From positions 5,945,501 through 6,009,500 of the forward strand of contig CM043878.1 of assembly GCA_023846275.1 (NCBI GenBank): 64,000 nt of DNA, in the 5' to 3' direction. A program made the translations under genes and the position numbers. The notes under the pieces were generated by a model. That model worked only from the letters and a program-made list of their open reading frames with translations, made no database searches and was not told the origin of the DNA. Source of the stretch: Vanilla planifolia. Lineage: Eukaryota > Streptophyta > Magnoliopsida > Asparagales > Orchidaceae. Below are positions 13,689 to 26,340 of this stretch, one piece after another (positions within the stretch are counted from its first letter, which is position 1; every line of letters begins with the position of its first letter).

Positions 13689-14545
13689 ATGATGAGGGCG
13701 AGTAATGACGACAGCGGGGCGTTCTTGAGGCAGTTGAGCTCCGGCGCCGGCGGTGGGAGGGGAGGGTGGGATTACTGCTCCTACTACAAGAAGAATGGGT
13801 CGACCAGTTCTCTGCGCCTGTCGGGAAACGACGGGGGAGGAGTCTGGTGGAGTAGGATGGAGGAGGGCGAGCCCATGGTTCCGGCGAAGAAGCGGGTGAT
13901 GGTGGTGGTCGACCATGGCGCGAGAGCAAAGCAGGCGATGATGTGGGCACTCACCCACGTCGCCAACAAGGGCGACCTGCTCATCCTCCTCCACGTCATT
14001 CCCACCGCCACAGGCCGCGGCGGTTCTGACGATGCTCCGCGGCTCGCCGACACCCTCGGCGCTCTTTGTAAAGAGTGCAGGCCGGAGGCGAGCATTCACT
14101 GCTTCCATTCTTTCTCCTCATATTTCTAAAAGCATGATTTAATTTTTTTTCTTCTTTTAAAATTCTATTAAAATTTTCATCTTTAACTCTAATTAACATA
14201 CAGGTGGACGTGGAAGCTCTTGTAATACAAGGACCCAAGCTTACCTCTGTTCTGAGCCAAGTGCATCAACAGGAGGCATCTGTATTAGTGTTGGCCCAAG
14301 GCAAGCCTTCTCTATTTTGCTGGTAAGATTTCCTTAATGTTTCAATACTTGAAGTAAAAAAAAATCATATATAAAAGTTCTACAATTATAATTGCAGCTT
14401 ATTTAGGAGCAGAAGCGAGGAGTTTGTTGATGATTGCATCAACAAAGCAAGTTGCCTCACACTTGCGGTCATGAAACAGAGCAAGGGCATTAGTGGCTAC
14501 CTGGTGAGCACCAAATGGCAGAAAAATTTCTGGCTTTTGGCTTAA
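13689..14545 (+). CDS. Universal stress protein (USP)-like, adenine nucleotide alpha-hydrolase-fold protein; 3 exons
   Basis: Exons are 13689-14087, 14204-14322 and 14398-14545 (666 nt, 221 aa). After a low-complexity Gly/Ser-rich N-terminus, residues about 60-95 read as the first USP strand and helix (KRVMVVVDHGARAKQAMMWA), followed by the LLILLHVIP strand. Exon 2 begins VDVEALVIQGPKL and includes VSVL-like ASVLVLAQGKPS; exon 3 ends with the family signature KGISGYLVSTKWQKNFWLL before TAA. This matches the single-domain plant USP-like group that includes Arabidopsis MRH6 and At1g44760. The canonical bacterial ATP motif is not clear, so nucleotide binding is assumed from the fold. The second ATG codon of an ATG-ATG pair could also start. 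The first intron begins with GC rather than GT, while intron 2 is GT-AG. The gene is convergent with the transporter gene downstream. Exon 1 is GC-rich and exon 3 AT-rich. Confidence 0.85.
14088..14203 (+). other. Probable GC-AG intron 1 of the USP-like gene
   Basis: Exon 1 ends ...AGGCCGGAG and the intron starts GCGAGC; exon 2 starts after CATACAG. Joining here is phase 0 and restores the conserved CRPE-VDVEALVIQGPK junction. The nearest upstream GT dinucleotides (at 14067 and 14075) give phase 1 or 2 and shift exon 2 out of frame. No GT occurs between 14077 and the stop that ends the open frame. Confidence 0.65.
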
Positions 14546-14636
14546 ACAAGGGCTGCCCCTCGCAATGCAATACTGAAGATTGACAAAAGTAAACAACAGC
14601 TTCAATACCTTTCATCTTCTTCTCTTTCTCCCTCTT

Positions 14637-14676
14637 TTTTTCTCATTATAAAAAAGTTTTTCTCATTATAAAAAAG
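14637..14676. repeat. Perfect 20-bp tandem duplication
   Basis: TTTTTCTCATTATAAAAAAG-type unit occurs twice back to back, in the 3' region between the convergent USP-like and transporter genes. Confidence 0.8.
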
Positions 14677-14693
14677 TGTTCTACGACAGCCAT

Positions 14694-14720
14694 CTTCTTC
14701 TTCTTCTTCTTCTTCTTCTT
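14694..14720. repeat. (CTT)n microsatellite
   Basis: Nine CTT units lie in the probable 3' UTR or spacer between the two convergent genes. This is a candidate length-polymorphic marker. Confidence 0.9.
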
Positions 14721-14967
14721 ATAAACAAGTATTCTCGTCGTGCTTAACTGACCTTATCTATTCAGAAACAACGAAAAAAGGTCTCTATTAAAGTTTAATT
14801 TAATTGAGGTTTTTAACTGCAGGAACAACCAATCTATAGTAGTAGTTTGAACTCAGAAAAATCATTACAGCTGCATGACAAATTCTCACATCATAAATAG
14901 AACTGCAGCTGCCAAAGCTGCTGTGTGAGCAGTAAATGGTGGAGGAGAAGGAAAGGAACCTAACAGC

Positions 14968-17900
14968 TTAAACCTTATCCTGCTTGTCGTTCACAAGGGG
15001 AAGCATCTCTATTTTACTCCGAGGAGTTCGCGGTGTTCCCGGTTGTTGCTGTTGAGATAGTCTGTGCCTCACATATCCATAGAATGTACAACCAGAGAGG
15101 GTCACAGCACAGCCAATGGCATTCATGGCAGAAATTGGGTTTCTGAATATTAGCCATGAGATCAGCACAGCAACTGCAACCTGTGAGAGCAGGAATTAGG
15201 AAAAGTAGACAAGTGAGGGGCTTTTGGAATCAGAAGAGGAAGTGAGATTACCTTGAGATTGCCTGCTACGTTGAAGGTTACTGCAGTGGTTGAGTGGATT
15301 ACATAGAAGATGGAAAAGTTGAGACAGAAGGCTAATATGCCTGAGCTAAGAATTATGATCAATGCCGAATAAATAGATGGGTGAGTATAAAACCAGTTGA
15401 TCACTCCGCTTCCTTCAAGTACCAATGCAGGCAATGCCAGTATCATGGTGGCAAAAGGTGCCATGTAGTATACTGTGTTTATGCTACAGTAGGAGAAAAT
15501 GAGGTAAGATCAATGGTTAATCTGCTGAAATGTTGACTCCAAAAACAATTTCTTTAACTTTTTGACAAGGATTGTCTGGTGCGATGTTTATGTGTCAGGG
15601 TTTGAGATTCACAATGTTTTTACTTTCAGAGAGCTACATACAGTAAGCAATTGTTCAATGATATGTGACTTGTCCAGTTTACTTCTTTACAAATTCACAG
15701 GAAAAAAGTTCTCCGAAATGTGCATATATGAAAGATCTTGCCGAGGAGCCAGAAAAAGTTGCAACAATGGCTTGCATATACAAAAGCTCAGGAAATTGTG
15801 TGAATCTTAATCAGTATCATACAAGGCATTCTAAACCAACATGTTGAAGGTTCTTCATTTGCTAGGATAAGAGACCTCCACTGGTGTTCTATCGCTTGAA
15901 GGAAATAGCTTTCAACGTAATGTAATTAATATTTGAAGCAAAAAAAAAAAAAAGAGAATGTGGCATCTACTGTAATAAGACGTCAAAATTACGCTGCACT
16001 AAATCTTAACATGCTTTAAATGAATTGAAACCAACAACATCATAACTATTGTTTATTTTCTATTTCTTGTGAAGATAGGAGCACTTGCGATTACTTAGAA
16101 TAGGTTTTTATCTTTATACACAAGAAAAGATACAAATATTATACATATACATCAAAGAAAAGATTACATTGATTTTGATTATAAAATTGAATAAATTGAC
16201 AATCTTCATATGTCTAATTTATCTTTATCTTTTCTATGAGATGAAGGACAGATCCATCAAAGGCCTATCTATAAAAGGCTGTAAGGATGGAAAGCTACCA
16301 CTAGAACGTTTTCAATCCTAACTTTTGATGCTGTAATCCTGATTCCCATTACCTCAAATGCACAGCAATGCCAATTGCATATGAAGATTTGCCCAATTAT
16401 ATTCACTGTGGGCTCAATAATAATGTTCAAGGCCCTAAACTTTAGCATCACAAGTACTCTATACTGTACTGTTTACAGTTTATTTACTCAATTTTAACCC
16501 TCTAATATTATTCAAAACATAAAGGGAGATTATCTATATCCTAAGCCAATCAACATAATCCACTAGGTAATTTTTGGTAAATTTTCTCTTTTAAAACTAC
16601 TTCAAAACATATGTCTCACTCCTTAGTAAAATATATACTTCAAAACATATGTTACACTTTTTTTTTTGATAGTAACCTTTTATGATTCTTAAATTATCTA
16701 TGAATCATATAAACGTTACATGTATTTTAGCAATATGCAGTGAGTTAACCCTGAACTCCCATTATTGAACATTGCAACTTCATAACTAGCAATGTTAGAA
16801 GATATAAGAGAGACATAAAAGCATCAAACTATCAAATGGTTAATGCAGTATATTATCTTCAATGTGTCATATCTACCTTTTGAAAAAAACATAATTTAAT
16901 AAAATAAGAAGGAAAAATCATTCACCAAAATATCATGCAAACTATATTATAACATCAAGAAAGCACTAGCAAGTAAATGATGCAGCATATTTCGAATATA
17001 AACAATACTAAAAGTGCTCCGGGCCTACCTATCAAACTTGTACCCATGAAGAAGGGACTCTGCAAGAATAGTTTTAGTGGATGTAGCTAGACAACCAAAC
17101 ATAGCAGCACAAAATCCAAATATGTTAAAGCTGATCTCTGTTACAGATGTTAAAAGAATTCCCCCAACAATAGGTATAAGTGCAGTCCATATACGCCATT
17201 CAAAGTATTTTTTCCATACCAACCACTGCAAAATGACTGGTCACATGGAACAGAAATTAAAATAGTTCTCAGTGTAGGGTAAGAACTTTATGGCTATGAA
17301 ATGTTAAAGAAAGTAGAATTTAAATAAAAAATTATTCCAATAACCTGTTGTTGCAGGAGTAAATGACTTAATTGTCTGCATGAAAGAAACTGGAATATAT
17401 CGCAAGCTCACATTCCCAAGGACAATGTTGATGCAGAACACAAATGACATGGGAAATATCCTTTTCCAACGATCTTCAGGATCAACTTCAATCAGTGGCT
17501 TGAATCTTAGAAACTTGATAGCGATATATGCTCCAACAGCAGAGCATATGAAGTGAACACAAGACACTGTAAGAGGAAATTTGAAGTCCAAGTTCTGCAT
17601 TTCAATAACTTTTTCTTTAGAAGTATTAAAGCTTCATTTAATAATACCGTTTTTAAACTTAAATTATTACAAAAAATGCTTTTCAAAATACGTAATAATC
17701 ATTTGTTTGACAAAATTTAAAAACACACCATTTCTCAATCCAAAAAATAAAAAATAATATTATAAAAGCAAATAAATTGTCTTTCTAAAATAATATTAAA
17801 ATGATTCACCTTTTTTTTTTACTAAAATAAAAGATTATTTGAATCATTTTCAAAAAGTCAACTATTTTAGTTATTTTGTAATACTAGTCATTTAAGCATT

Positions 17901-20900
17901 TATCAACAGCATATTATCAAACACAGCTTTTAAATAGTACTTTTAAACCTATCTTTTATTAATCAACTTAATATTCAACAATAATTATCTTAAACATAAT
18001 CTAAAACAGAAAAAGTTTATAAGTTCCCAACACCTTAGTGAGGAGAAATGTCACAATTAACAAGCAAATTGAAGAAATCTTAATTGAGCCAAACTGAATG
18101 CATGTTAAGTACAAGTTTAGACAAAGGTAGAATTGCTAATGTCATTAAAATAACAACTGCAATGAAGTAATCACAAAGAATATCGAGTTGGTATCTTAAT
18201 CTGTCCAACAAAATAATACCAGCAAATATTATTGTAAAGGAATTGCACAAGCAAGATGAATGAAGTTGAAGAGTACATCTTATTAGGAAGTAACACTTTC
18301 TTCAAAAGCGTTCCGTAAATTATATAGGATGTAGCCAGGAAAAAATTACGGTGAGGAGCATTGGCCAACAAAACACATGCATACAAATAAAATGAATTTT
18401 ACTAAGAGGATGGTATGGTGGATGAGATACATGAAATCAAATTGCTAAAATAAGTACAAATATGAGAACATAAGATGTAATTAAAGTGAAGCAAAGAGTG
18501 TTGTTTGTATGACTCGAGCATTTAAAATGTACACCAGTAGTTGAATAGATTAGATAGAGGACGAAAAATTATTAGTAAGAGCCTTTCACCATAGAAGGTA
18601 AATAAGTTTTTATTTGATTAAACTGCAATGTACACAGGAGATTTATGCACTGAAAACACAATGAAAAAACATGTCTATTTAATACATGAAGAATACACTT
18701 TAAGCATATATAGTACATTGTTTTCAACCATAAATGTCGATTACATTACCATCTCTAAGGCTGACAGGGAGATGACATGGCTTAAGGCTCTTTTAACATG
18801 AGTTGAAATGGTATGATATAATACTTGCATCTCGTTCAATGATAACTAAAGTGTTTTGTGACCTGCAATGAACCCCCTAGTTTACTTACGAATAAAAAAC
18901 ATTAACTCAAATATCACCATATTAGGACCTTGATAAATGAAAGTGGTACAAAACAATAATTACCGTCCAAGGCAAATGCAAAAGTAGCAGAAAACAAGGG
19001 TCAAAAGCAAAGTGAGCTAATGCCACCCAAAGGGGCCATCCTCAACTAAACCCCCACAAGCAAATGAACACAACAATCGACACTGTGGAACCTTCCCTAC
19101 AGCTACAATAGCAGCCAATGTTATAACCTTCAGCCACAACATCTACTGAGCAACCAAAAGTGACATCATTGTGCCATCCAAATTGCCCACGACATCTTTG
19201 GCAGGTTCATGGAAGTAGTCAGGCACTTCATTCCACATAAAAAGTGTCAACAAGTGGAAGACCTCCTTTCTTTGAAGTGTCAACAAGTGGCCTAAGAACT
19301 CCATTCCTACAACCTTAAGGCTAGAAGATCTCCTTTGTTTGAGCAATCTACATGACATTGCCTTGATCATCATAAGGATGGTGATCGACATATGGGTCTT
19401 CTCTTTGTTACCTGCTTTGCTTATACATGCATTGGTTAAGGGTTACCCCTCCCTTTAAATGGTTATGTCCTTGATTACTCTAGTGAGAACCCAATAATAG
19501 AAAGGTTGATTGCTCCATAACATACCTTAAGTGAGGGAAATGAGGAGATGATATGGCTTAAGGGCACTTGTTAAAATGTGTAGAAATAATATGACATATT
19601 TGTATCTCATTCAATGAAAAATAAAGTGTTTTATGACTTGTAAGGAACACTATATTTATGAACAAAGAACATAAACTCAAATATCACCATACTAGGGCCT
19701 TGATGGATGAAGGTGGTACAAAACAATAATTATCATCCAAAGCAATTGCAAAAAGAGTACAAAAAAAGGCCAAAAAGCAAAGGGAGCCAATGCCACCCCA
19801 TGGGCCATCCTCCTTAACTAAACACCAAAAAGCAAATGAATAACAATAATGTGGAACCTTCCCTGTATCTACAATAGCAGCCAATGCTATCACCTTCAGC
19901 AATAACATCTACCGAGCAACCCAAAGTGACATCATTGTGCCAACCAGATCACCCACAACATCTTTCATAGGTTCATGGAACTAGTGAGGCACTTCACTCC
20001 ACATAAAAAGTGTCAACTGAGGCCCTAAGAACTCCATCCCTACAATCTTAAGGCTAGAAGGCCTCCTTCCTTTGAGCAATCCACATGACATTGCCTTGAT
20101 CATCATAAGGATGGTGATCAACATAAGGTCTATGGTTCTTGTCCTTATCACCAACTTTGCTTATATAGGCATTGGTTAATGGCTACTACTCTCTTTAAAT
20201 GGTTATCTCCTTGTTTACTTTCGGGAGAATCCAAAGTAGAAAAGTTGATTGTTTTGCAACTTACCTTAACAGAGGAAACAAAGGAGACCCAATAGGTGAG
20301 ATAATGAATAAGGCATCACAACTTTGTAAATACATTGTTTTCAACCATAAATGTCGATTATGTTGCCATCTCTAAGACTAACAAGTAGATGATATGGGTT
20401 AAGGCTATTTTGAAATGAGTCGAAATGGTATGACATACTTACATTTGGTTCAACGATAACTAAAGTGTTTTATAACTTGAAAGGAATCGTATATTTTACT
20501 TATGAACAAAAAACATAAACTCAAAAATCACCATATTAGGATCTTGATAGATGAAGGTGAGTTGTTATTAAAGAAAATCTTTATGAAAAAAATATACAAT
20601 TTATATGTTGACTAAGATAATTACCAACAACAACACAATGTTTCCTTCCACTTTGATTGTCATTTGCTAAGAATCAAATGAGTAAGGTGGATTGGAATAA
20701 TAGAAAAATCAAAAGAAAATATTTAACTACTAATCAGGCACAACTACTTAGACACAACCAATCTTCAAAGAGAGATTATTAAGGTGTGAGTTTGACAACG
20801 ACCACAAAGTTTACATAGACATGACCAAGTCCCAATTGTTCTAGTCATATATTAGGAGTTGTGTTACTTAGCCTTACTATTACGTGAGTACAGAATGGTA

Positions 20901-23900
20901 CAATATGCTTATAATATTATGGGGAAAGCATCTTTACTAAAGACTATGTTTATGTGTCTATCTAAACAATCATATTTCTCGTTGGGTCTAACTACATAAA
21001 AGAAAACAATGGATGCCATGATAAGTAGAAGACGAGCATTCATGGATTGAGCATGGCTAAGCTATTACTTATGGTCTCACTATAGATATCGGTTTGATTA
21101 CAACACATGGTGCAAATGCAAGTTAGTAAAAGTGGAAATAATTAACACAAATATTATTTAAGTGGTGTGAGGATATCCAAAACCCTAAGTGACTTTTTAT
21201 TCCTTAAGAACTATAAGAGACAGTAAAGATTTTAATCAAAGAAGAGTAAAAAAGCAATTATTCTCATAATATTTTCGAACTTTAGTGGATATCTTTCGAG
21301 TGTATCTTGGTTATGCCTAGAGTTGAGGTTTCCACATACAATCTTGTGCTTTTCTCTTTTGTGCTCTGTGTTTTCCAATTTTCTACGTTGTGCATGTCGA
21401 TATTTGCCTCTAGATGACAAATGATGTATTCGTGAATAATCAACTGTGAGCATTTCAAAGTTTGTCCTAAACATTTAGTCGAAACTTCCTCTTCTGAACA
21501 CCTTCCTCCCTTCTAAAGTAAGATCACACATCCTGCTAACCTCCACCTAGAAACCCATTAGAAGTCGATAGTTGTTTGGCAAATCGTCTTCCAATCAACC
21601 AATTAGCAAACATTATTGGCCGCATCGATGTAAGAACCAACCAGCTTTTGAAAATTAACTTGCATTTATGTGTTATTGATATTTTATCTTTAGGCCATTA
21701 CTCTTCTTCATAATATTAATTTGATAATGATTCAAGATCATTCACCAGATACAATAGTTCATGATACCATAAGCATGCAACTTGTTTTTTTGCCTTAAAA
21801 CACATCATCATCACCTTATTCGAGAATGATTTGATCAAAAGTGATAATTTATTTTCTACGTTATTAGAATATAGATCTTATTCATAAAAGACAACCCAAT
21901 AAGATGTGACAAAATTAACGATTTGTAGACACAAACTTTCACTCCCCTTTCATTTATCCTTCCCCCTCCATCAAAAAACTATTACACATCTGCTTTTGTC
22001 CAGCGAATCGTCTCTAGGGAATCTTCAGCCCAGCACTCCTTATACTCATTGAATTGGTTATGTTAGTTAAAATAATACAAAACTTTGCAAGTGACGATGA
22101 TTCGGTTTAGAGTTCAATCAATAAACAATTGATGCTACCATTAGTGTTTGAAACTTTGCAAAGAGTTTTTTTCAAACAACTTTTGATTTCTTGATAATGG
22201 TTGTCATGTCAAGCTAAGGTTGTGCCTTAGTAAGTTTGAGCAAGTCTAGGAGACTCAACAAGAATTTTTGAAATTCAATTATGCATGAATTGAAATTTGA
22301 GTTTGAGTTGGTTCATCAAGAGTTGGCCAATTTTGAATGAACTTGTGACCAATCGAACATAAAAAAAAAGGAAAAAAGAAAAAAAAAATTGCACGTGGAA
22401 GGTGTGGATCGAATATAGGAGTCTTCATTACCACACATGCTTAAACATTGCACTGCATTGTTGCTTACAATATACAAAAAGTAATATATACCTTGATTCA
22501 AACAAAATAAAATTAGAGTAAGGTAGTATACTGAAAAGTTTGACTTTAAGACTTGGCATGAAATTTCATGCATAAATAACTAGGCAAACTTTGGGTCGAT
22601 TCCATTATCAAACAAGTTTTAAATTCATAATAATTTTAAGTTCTGGATGCTTTAAAGAAAAAAGGTTCCACTTTGAATTTTATTGACAATTTGACCAATA
22701 ATACTTGTTCACTTTGACCCAGAATAAGCTGACGAGTTTTATTTTCATATTAATTATTGGTCTCACTACTATTCACAAGCAAGATTATTACCAAATAATC
22801 TTAGTTTTAGACATACTAATATAGTATAAATGATAGTGGTAGGTTTACACTTCCTTCAACATAAGTTGGGGTTAATAACATGCACCAATTTGGTGTTTAT
22901 ATGATAGTAATTTACATGATGTTGCCACTATGAATGTCCTTATAAACTATATAATATTAGGAATGCACAAATAAGTCTCCATACTACAAAATTTCTTCAA
23001 GTTTTATCATAAAGGGCATCATTCTTCTGATTACTTTAGGAAACACGAAAAACAAAGCACATTAGTAATATAAACAAACGTTTTCTAGAATGGGCTTAAG
23101 GTAAAACAATCCTTCTACTTGAAACTCTTGAGCAATAAAATTGTTCAAAATTTTGTCCATCTTTGATGTATAGCAATGTTTTTGTTTCAAACAATATAAG
23201 CAAAATAACACAACAAAAATAAACCAAGTCAAACAAATCTACTTGAGAGAGAGACCATCATTTGGAAAAAAAAGTTTTAGGGTCTCAAAATCATGAAAAG
23301 TTAACATTCAACACTTAAGTTAGAAATAGCTAAGCCTTTCACATATAAAGTAATCACAATGATCTTATTGATGTTTTAACTATTGGACTGAAATGACTGA
23401 TCCAATCGTGAATCAATGACCTTTAAATGCATGATTGGAACTTTGCCATACTTTGCAAAAGTCAACCAAATATGATTAAAAGGGCTCAATAGTATGAACT
23501 GTTATTCTTTTGCTTCAATCAGATTTTGCATTTGCCCAACAAAGAAAAACCACAATAACCAAAACGTAAGCAATGAATTTGATTCCCATTCTTCTTCTTT
23601 ATTAAGTATATATTCATCCTTCCATCTTATTTCAATGAATATGTTTTCATGTGTGTAATATTATAGTGTATTTATTACTACATACCAACATAATCCTTTA
23701 AAGCATGATGGTATAACCAAACAATCTAACTAATTAAAATTAGTTGAACCACAAACATGTCATTTTGCGATTCAGTCCTTACAGACTACTAGAAAACACA
23801 ATGACTATGAATCAACATATAATCAAAAGATGGAACACTATTCCTCAAAAGAAGAAGCCAATCAATATGAAATGGTTGGAAATTTAACCTAAGAGGATTT

Positions 23901-25967
23901 TATTTGGATGCACATCCATAAATGATGACTTGTAAAAAAAAAGATTTAGTCAAGTACAATTCTTCCTTTCTTTCTACTTTATCAGACAATGGTTGATACT
24001 ACCTAAATGATCAAGACATTGGTTGGTTAACAATAGTATAGCTGAAAAATATTTTGCATAACATGATAATGCTTTTTGGAACATCTACTGGTTGCAATCT
24101 TTACCAATGATTGCGATTGTAATATATATTCAGAGTTATGATAACTATTAAATTTTGTGTCATATTTTAGCAATTTAAGGGAACATAGTTCTGATATTAA
24201 TAGACCATCAATAGAATGGTGATATGAGCTCTACTTAATTGATAAACCAATGGGGTGCATAAAAATAGGAACAAATTTCATTTGAAGATTGCTCTCTTAA
24301 GAGGCGACCTTTATTACATTTTGAGTAAAATAGAGATGGGTCAGAAAATGATTTAGAGTAATCCAAAAATTGAGTTGAGCACCGAAAAGAACCAACAACA
24401 TCCATTCAATAGTGCACAATAAGTACTCAAAGTGGCCAACCAGTTGCTGGTCTTGTTTTATTGTCTGCCTTTTGAATTAAACATTTTTTGTAGTAAAATG
24501 CAAAACAAGAACAAAGCAAACTAAATGGAGCATTTTGACACATACCATTAGACAAATGTAGAAGATAAGGGAAAGGATTGTTTGATAAAGCTATATCATT
24601 GATTTTTCATTAGTATACCATTCCCTAAGCATAACTTTTGAACTAGTTATAATGCAAGGCATGGAGCATGCAGACATTAGATGTACTTGATTAATGGATA
24701 ACTAAAAATAATTGCATTTTACATCAGTATTGTTAGGAAAGTAACAACTTGGGAGTCCAAGTTGTACCCAAAATAAGAATGCATACCCATCAGCCAAAAA
24801 TTCTAAGTTAATAAACAAAGTCCATCACTTGTATCTTAACATCATAACTTTTTATAGAATATCCAATATATAAATTTCATTCATGTGTATCCCAATAGGT
24901 ATAATGCAGTTAATATAACATTGCTTAGCATAATATTTTGTCTTGTAATACATTGGTGCCTAATCACTAACAATTATTGTATGGTTGGAGCTATTAGAAA
25001 GTTGGACCAAGCAAGTTAGTGCATGAATTAATAAGATTAATCCACCAGTAAGGCACAAAATATTTAATACTTTACTCACATATCATAATTCACTTTGGCA
25101 TTAGGCTTTTCCTTTATGAGAAACAGAAATGTGTGGGCATTAGAATTCTCTTCATCCATTTTACATGAAAGTGAAGATTAACGTAGACTGGGCACTTATA
25201 GATTGGTCTAATCCATATTCATTTTTTTGGTGTTTATAAGTATTTTATCCCCTCCGCCCTCATCATTAGTTAATCAGTACATCAAATAGCTTCCTTGGCA
25301 GACAAACAATAAATTTTTGTACTTAACCTGGACAATCTAAATGGGTTTCTATGGATCAAAAGCAATTAATAGAGATCGAAGTTGCCAGCAGATTCGCTAA
25401 TTGTTTTTATCCTCTCTGATAGACACGTTTACACAAACGTTTTAAAGTGCTTGAATCTTCAACCGCAGATAAAAATTTTAACGGAAAAAAAACATTCAGA
25501 TATCGCTAAATTGCCCAGATTCTAGACTACTCTGAGATCCACCATAGTACAAAACTCTTGCCCATTGACAGCCTAATGAAGTTAAGACAATTCACGTGAC
25601 TACCAAAAACGATCTAATCAATAAAGAAATTCTCCACATCACATGCGTCCATCCAAGAAAACAATAGGAGATCCCCTAATAAAACACGACAACATGAGGT
25701 TATCTTAAGAAAATCCGTAACAAAGTTGGGTAACGTCTACAGAAAACGAATCCTAGGCAAAAAAAGCAACGCTAGGCAAGGCGAAAAGGTAAAATTCAAG
25801 CGCAATTGAATCGAAACCAATAACAAAACAACATTTCGGCAAGAGATCTTTAGCACCTGGAAGATCCACTTATTCATTATGATGACCGTGACGTTGAATC
25901 CCCACCACTGAAGAATGGCGAGGATCGCCCGGCAAGCGCTCCAATTGCACACCACACTTTCCTCCAT
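14968..25967 (-). CDS. UDP-galactose transporter 1-type nucleotide-sugar transporter (GONST5/UDP-GALT1 family; NST/TPT superfamily), 5 exons
   Basis: Exons on the minus strand are 25967-25857, 17594-17345, 17236-17029, 15483-15252 and 15180-14968 (1014 nt, 337 aa, stop TAA). All introns are GT-AG. The protein starts MEESVVCNWSACRAILAILQ and is collinear end to end with Arabidopsis UDP-GALT1 (about 336 aa) as I recall it: WWGFNVTVIIMNKWIFQ, the DPEDRWKRIFPMSFVFCINI block, SLRYIPVSFMQTIKSFTPAT, FGCLATSTKTILAESLLHGY, STTAVTFNVAGNLKV, and a C-terminal GTPRTPRSK tail. It should have about ten membrane spans and move UDP-galactose or a related sugar nucleotide into the Golgi in exchange for UMP; the exact substrate cannot be read from sequence. 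The 3' end faces the USP-like gene with 422 bp between stop codons. The gene looks intact. Intron sizes are 8262, 108, 1545 and 71 bp. Confidence 0.93.
15484..17028 (-). other. Intron 3 of the UDP-GALT1-type gene (1545 bp)
   Basis: This is bounded by GTAGGC and CTGTAG on the minus strand. It holds AT-rich DNA, an A13-type run near 15940 and a short direct repeat (CTTCAAAACATATGT near 16600 and 16631). No nested gene is seen. Confidence 0.85.
17620..17965. mobile_element. Possible MITE-like segment in intron 1
   Basis: This is AT-rich DNA with CATTTGTTTGACAAAA near the left and a roughly inverted counterpart, TATTATCAAACACAGC, near the right. Flanking TTAAAC and TTTAAA-rich arms read back on each other. 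GTGTTTGATAATA-like ends are common in plant hAT/Mutator-type MITEs. I cannot define exact terminal repeats or target-site duplications, so this is tentative. Confidence 0.25.
18715..20575. repeat. Tandem array, about 2.3 copies of a 770-845 bp unit
   Basis: Markers recur in order. CATTGTTTTCAACCATAAAT occurs near 18717 and 20335. AACTCAAATATCACCAT (third copy diverged) occurs near 18904, 19674 and 20518. The block CATCATAAGGATGGTGATC occurs near 19366 and 20100. Spacings between the AACTCAAA markers are 770 and 844 bp. On the minus strand each full unit retains fragments of an open frame (for example the region just left of 19391 and the region left of 19908), but the frames differ between copies and I do not recognise the peptides. 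The unit may be an unidentified transposon fragment amplified in tandem. Confidence 0.7.
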
Positions 25968-26340
25968 ATTTCATCCACGAAGGAAACGGCACGAAAGAGG
26001 CTAAGTGAAGCCCTAGAGATCCGCAATCGCTCGTCTTAACGAAACGGCCCAACTCCGTTGTCCTTTCTCAGAATGAGAAGGCGGTTTGGACTACAGCCAG
26101 AGAAGAACCGCGAAAGCTGCCGGCACCGGCGGGCAAGATGCCGTGGAGAAGAGAAGACATGGATGAAAACAAGATGGAGGAGAAATAAGAGATGGGAGGG
26201 CTGGGGGGAGGGAAAGGAAGGGTAGAGGAGGCAACTGGGGAAGCCGAAGGCTTGTAGTACAATTGTAGGGTGAGTGGAGAGGAGGGGACACAGAGAGAGA
26301 GAGAGACATGAACGAGAGAGAAAAAGCATATACCATAGAG
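25968..26340 (-). promoter_or_regulatory. 5' UTR and core promoter region of the UDP-GALT1-type gene
   Basis: The minus strand just upstream of the start codon is CT-rich (a GA/CT run at 26292-26306) and more GC-rich than its surroundings, as is usual for plant leaders. A TATA-like GGTATATG lies at 26327-26334 on the minus strand and would place transcription start near 26300. This is a composition-based inference; no experimental start is known. Confidence 0.4.

Larger units (their letters stand above)
17595..25856 (-). other. Intron 1 of the UDP-GALT1-type gene (8262 bp)
   Basis: The intron separates the first 37 codons from the rest. It begins GTGCTA and ends ATGCAG on the minus strand. 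It holds a possible AT-rich MITE-like segment (about 17620-17960), a 2.3-copy tandem array (about 18715-20575), and about 5 kb of AT-rich sequence in which no gene or recognisable transposon domain is seen. Confidence 0.8.

Noticed and set aside
13614-14238. Several minus-strand and alternate-frame ORFs over the USP-like first exon
   Set aside because: They are shadows caused by the GC-rich exon; only the plus frame from 13689 matches a protein family and continues into later exons.
15562-15847. Plus-strand ORFs with several Cys residues inside transporter intron 3
   Set aside because: They lie within a 1545-bp intron, have no recognised similarity and no supporting signals.
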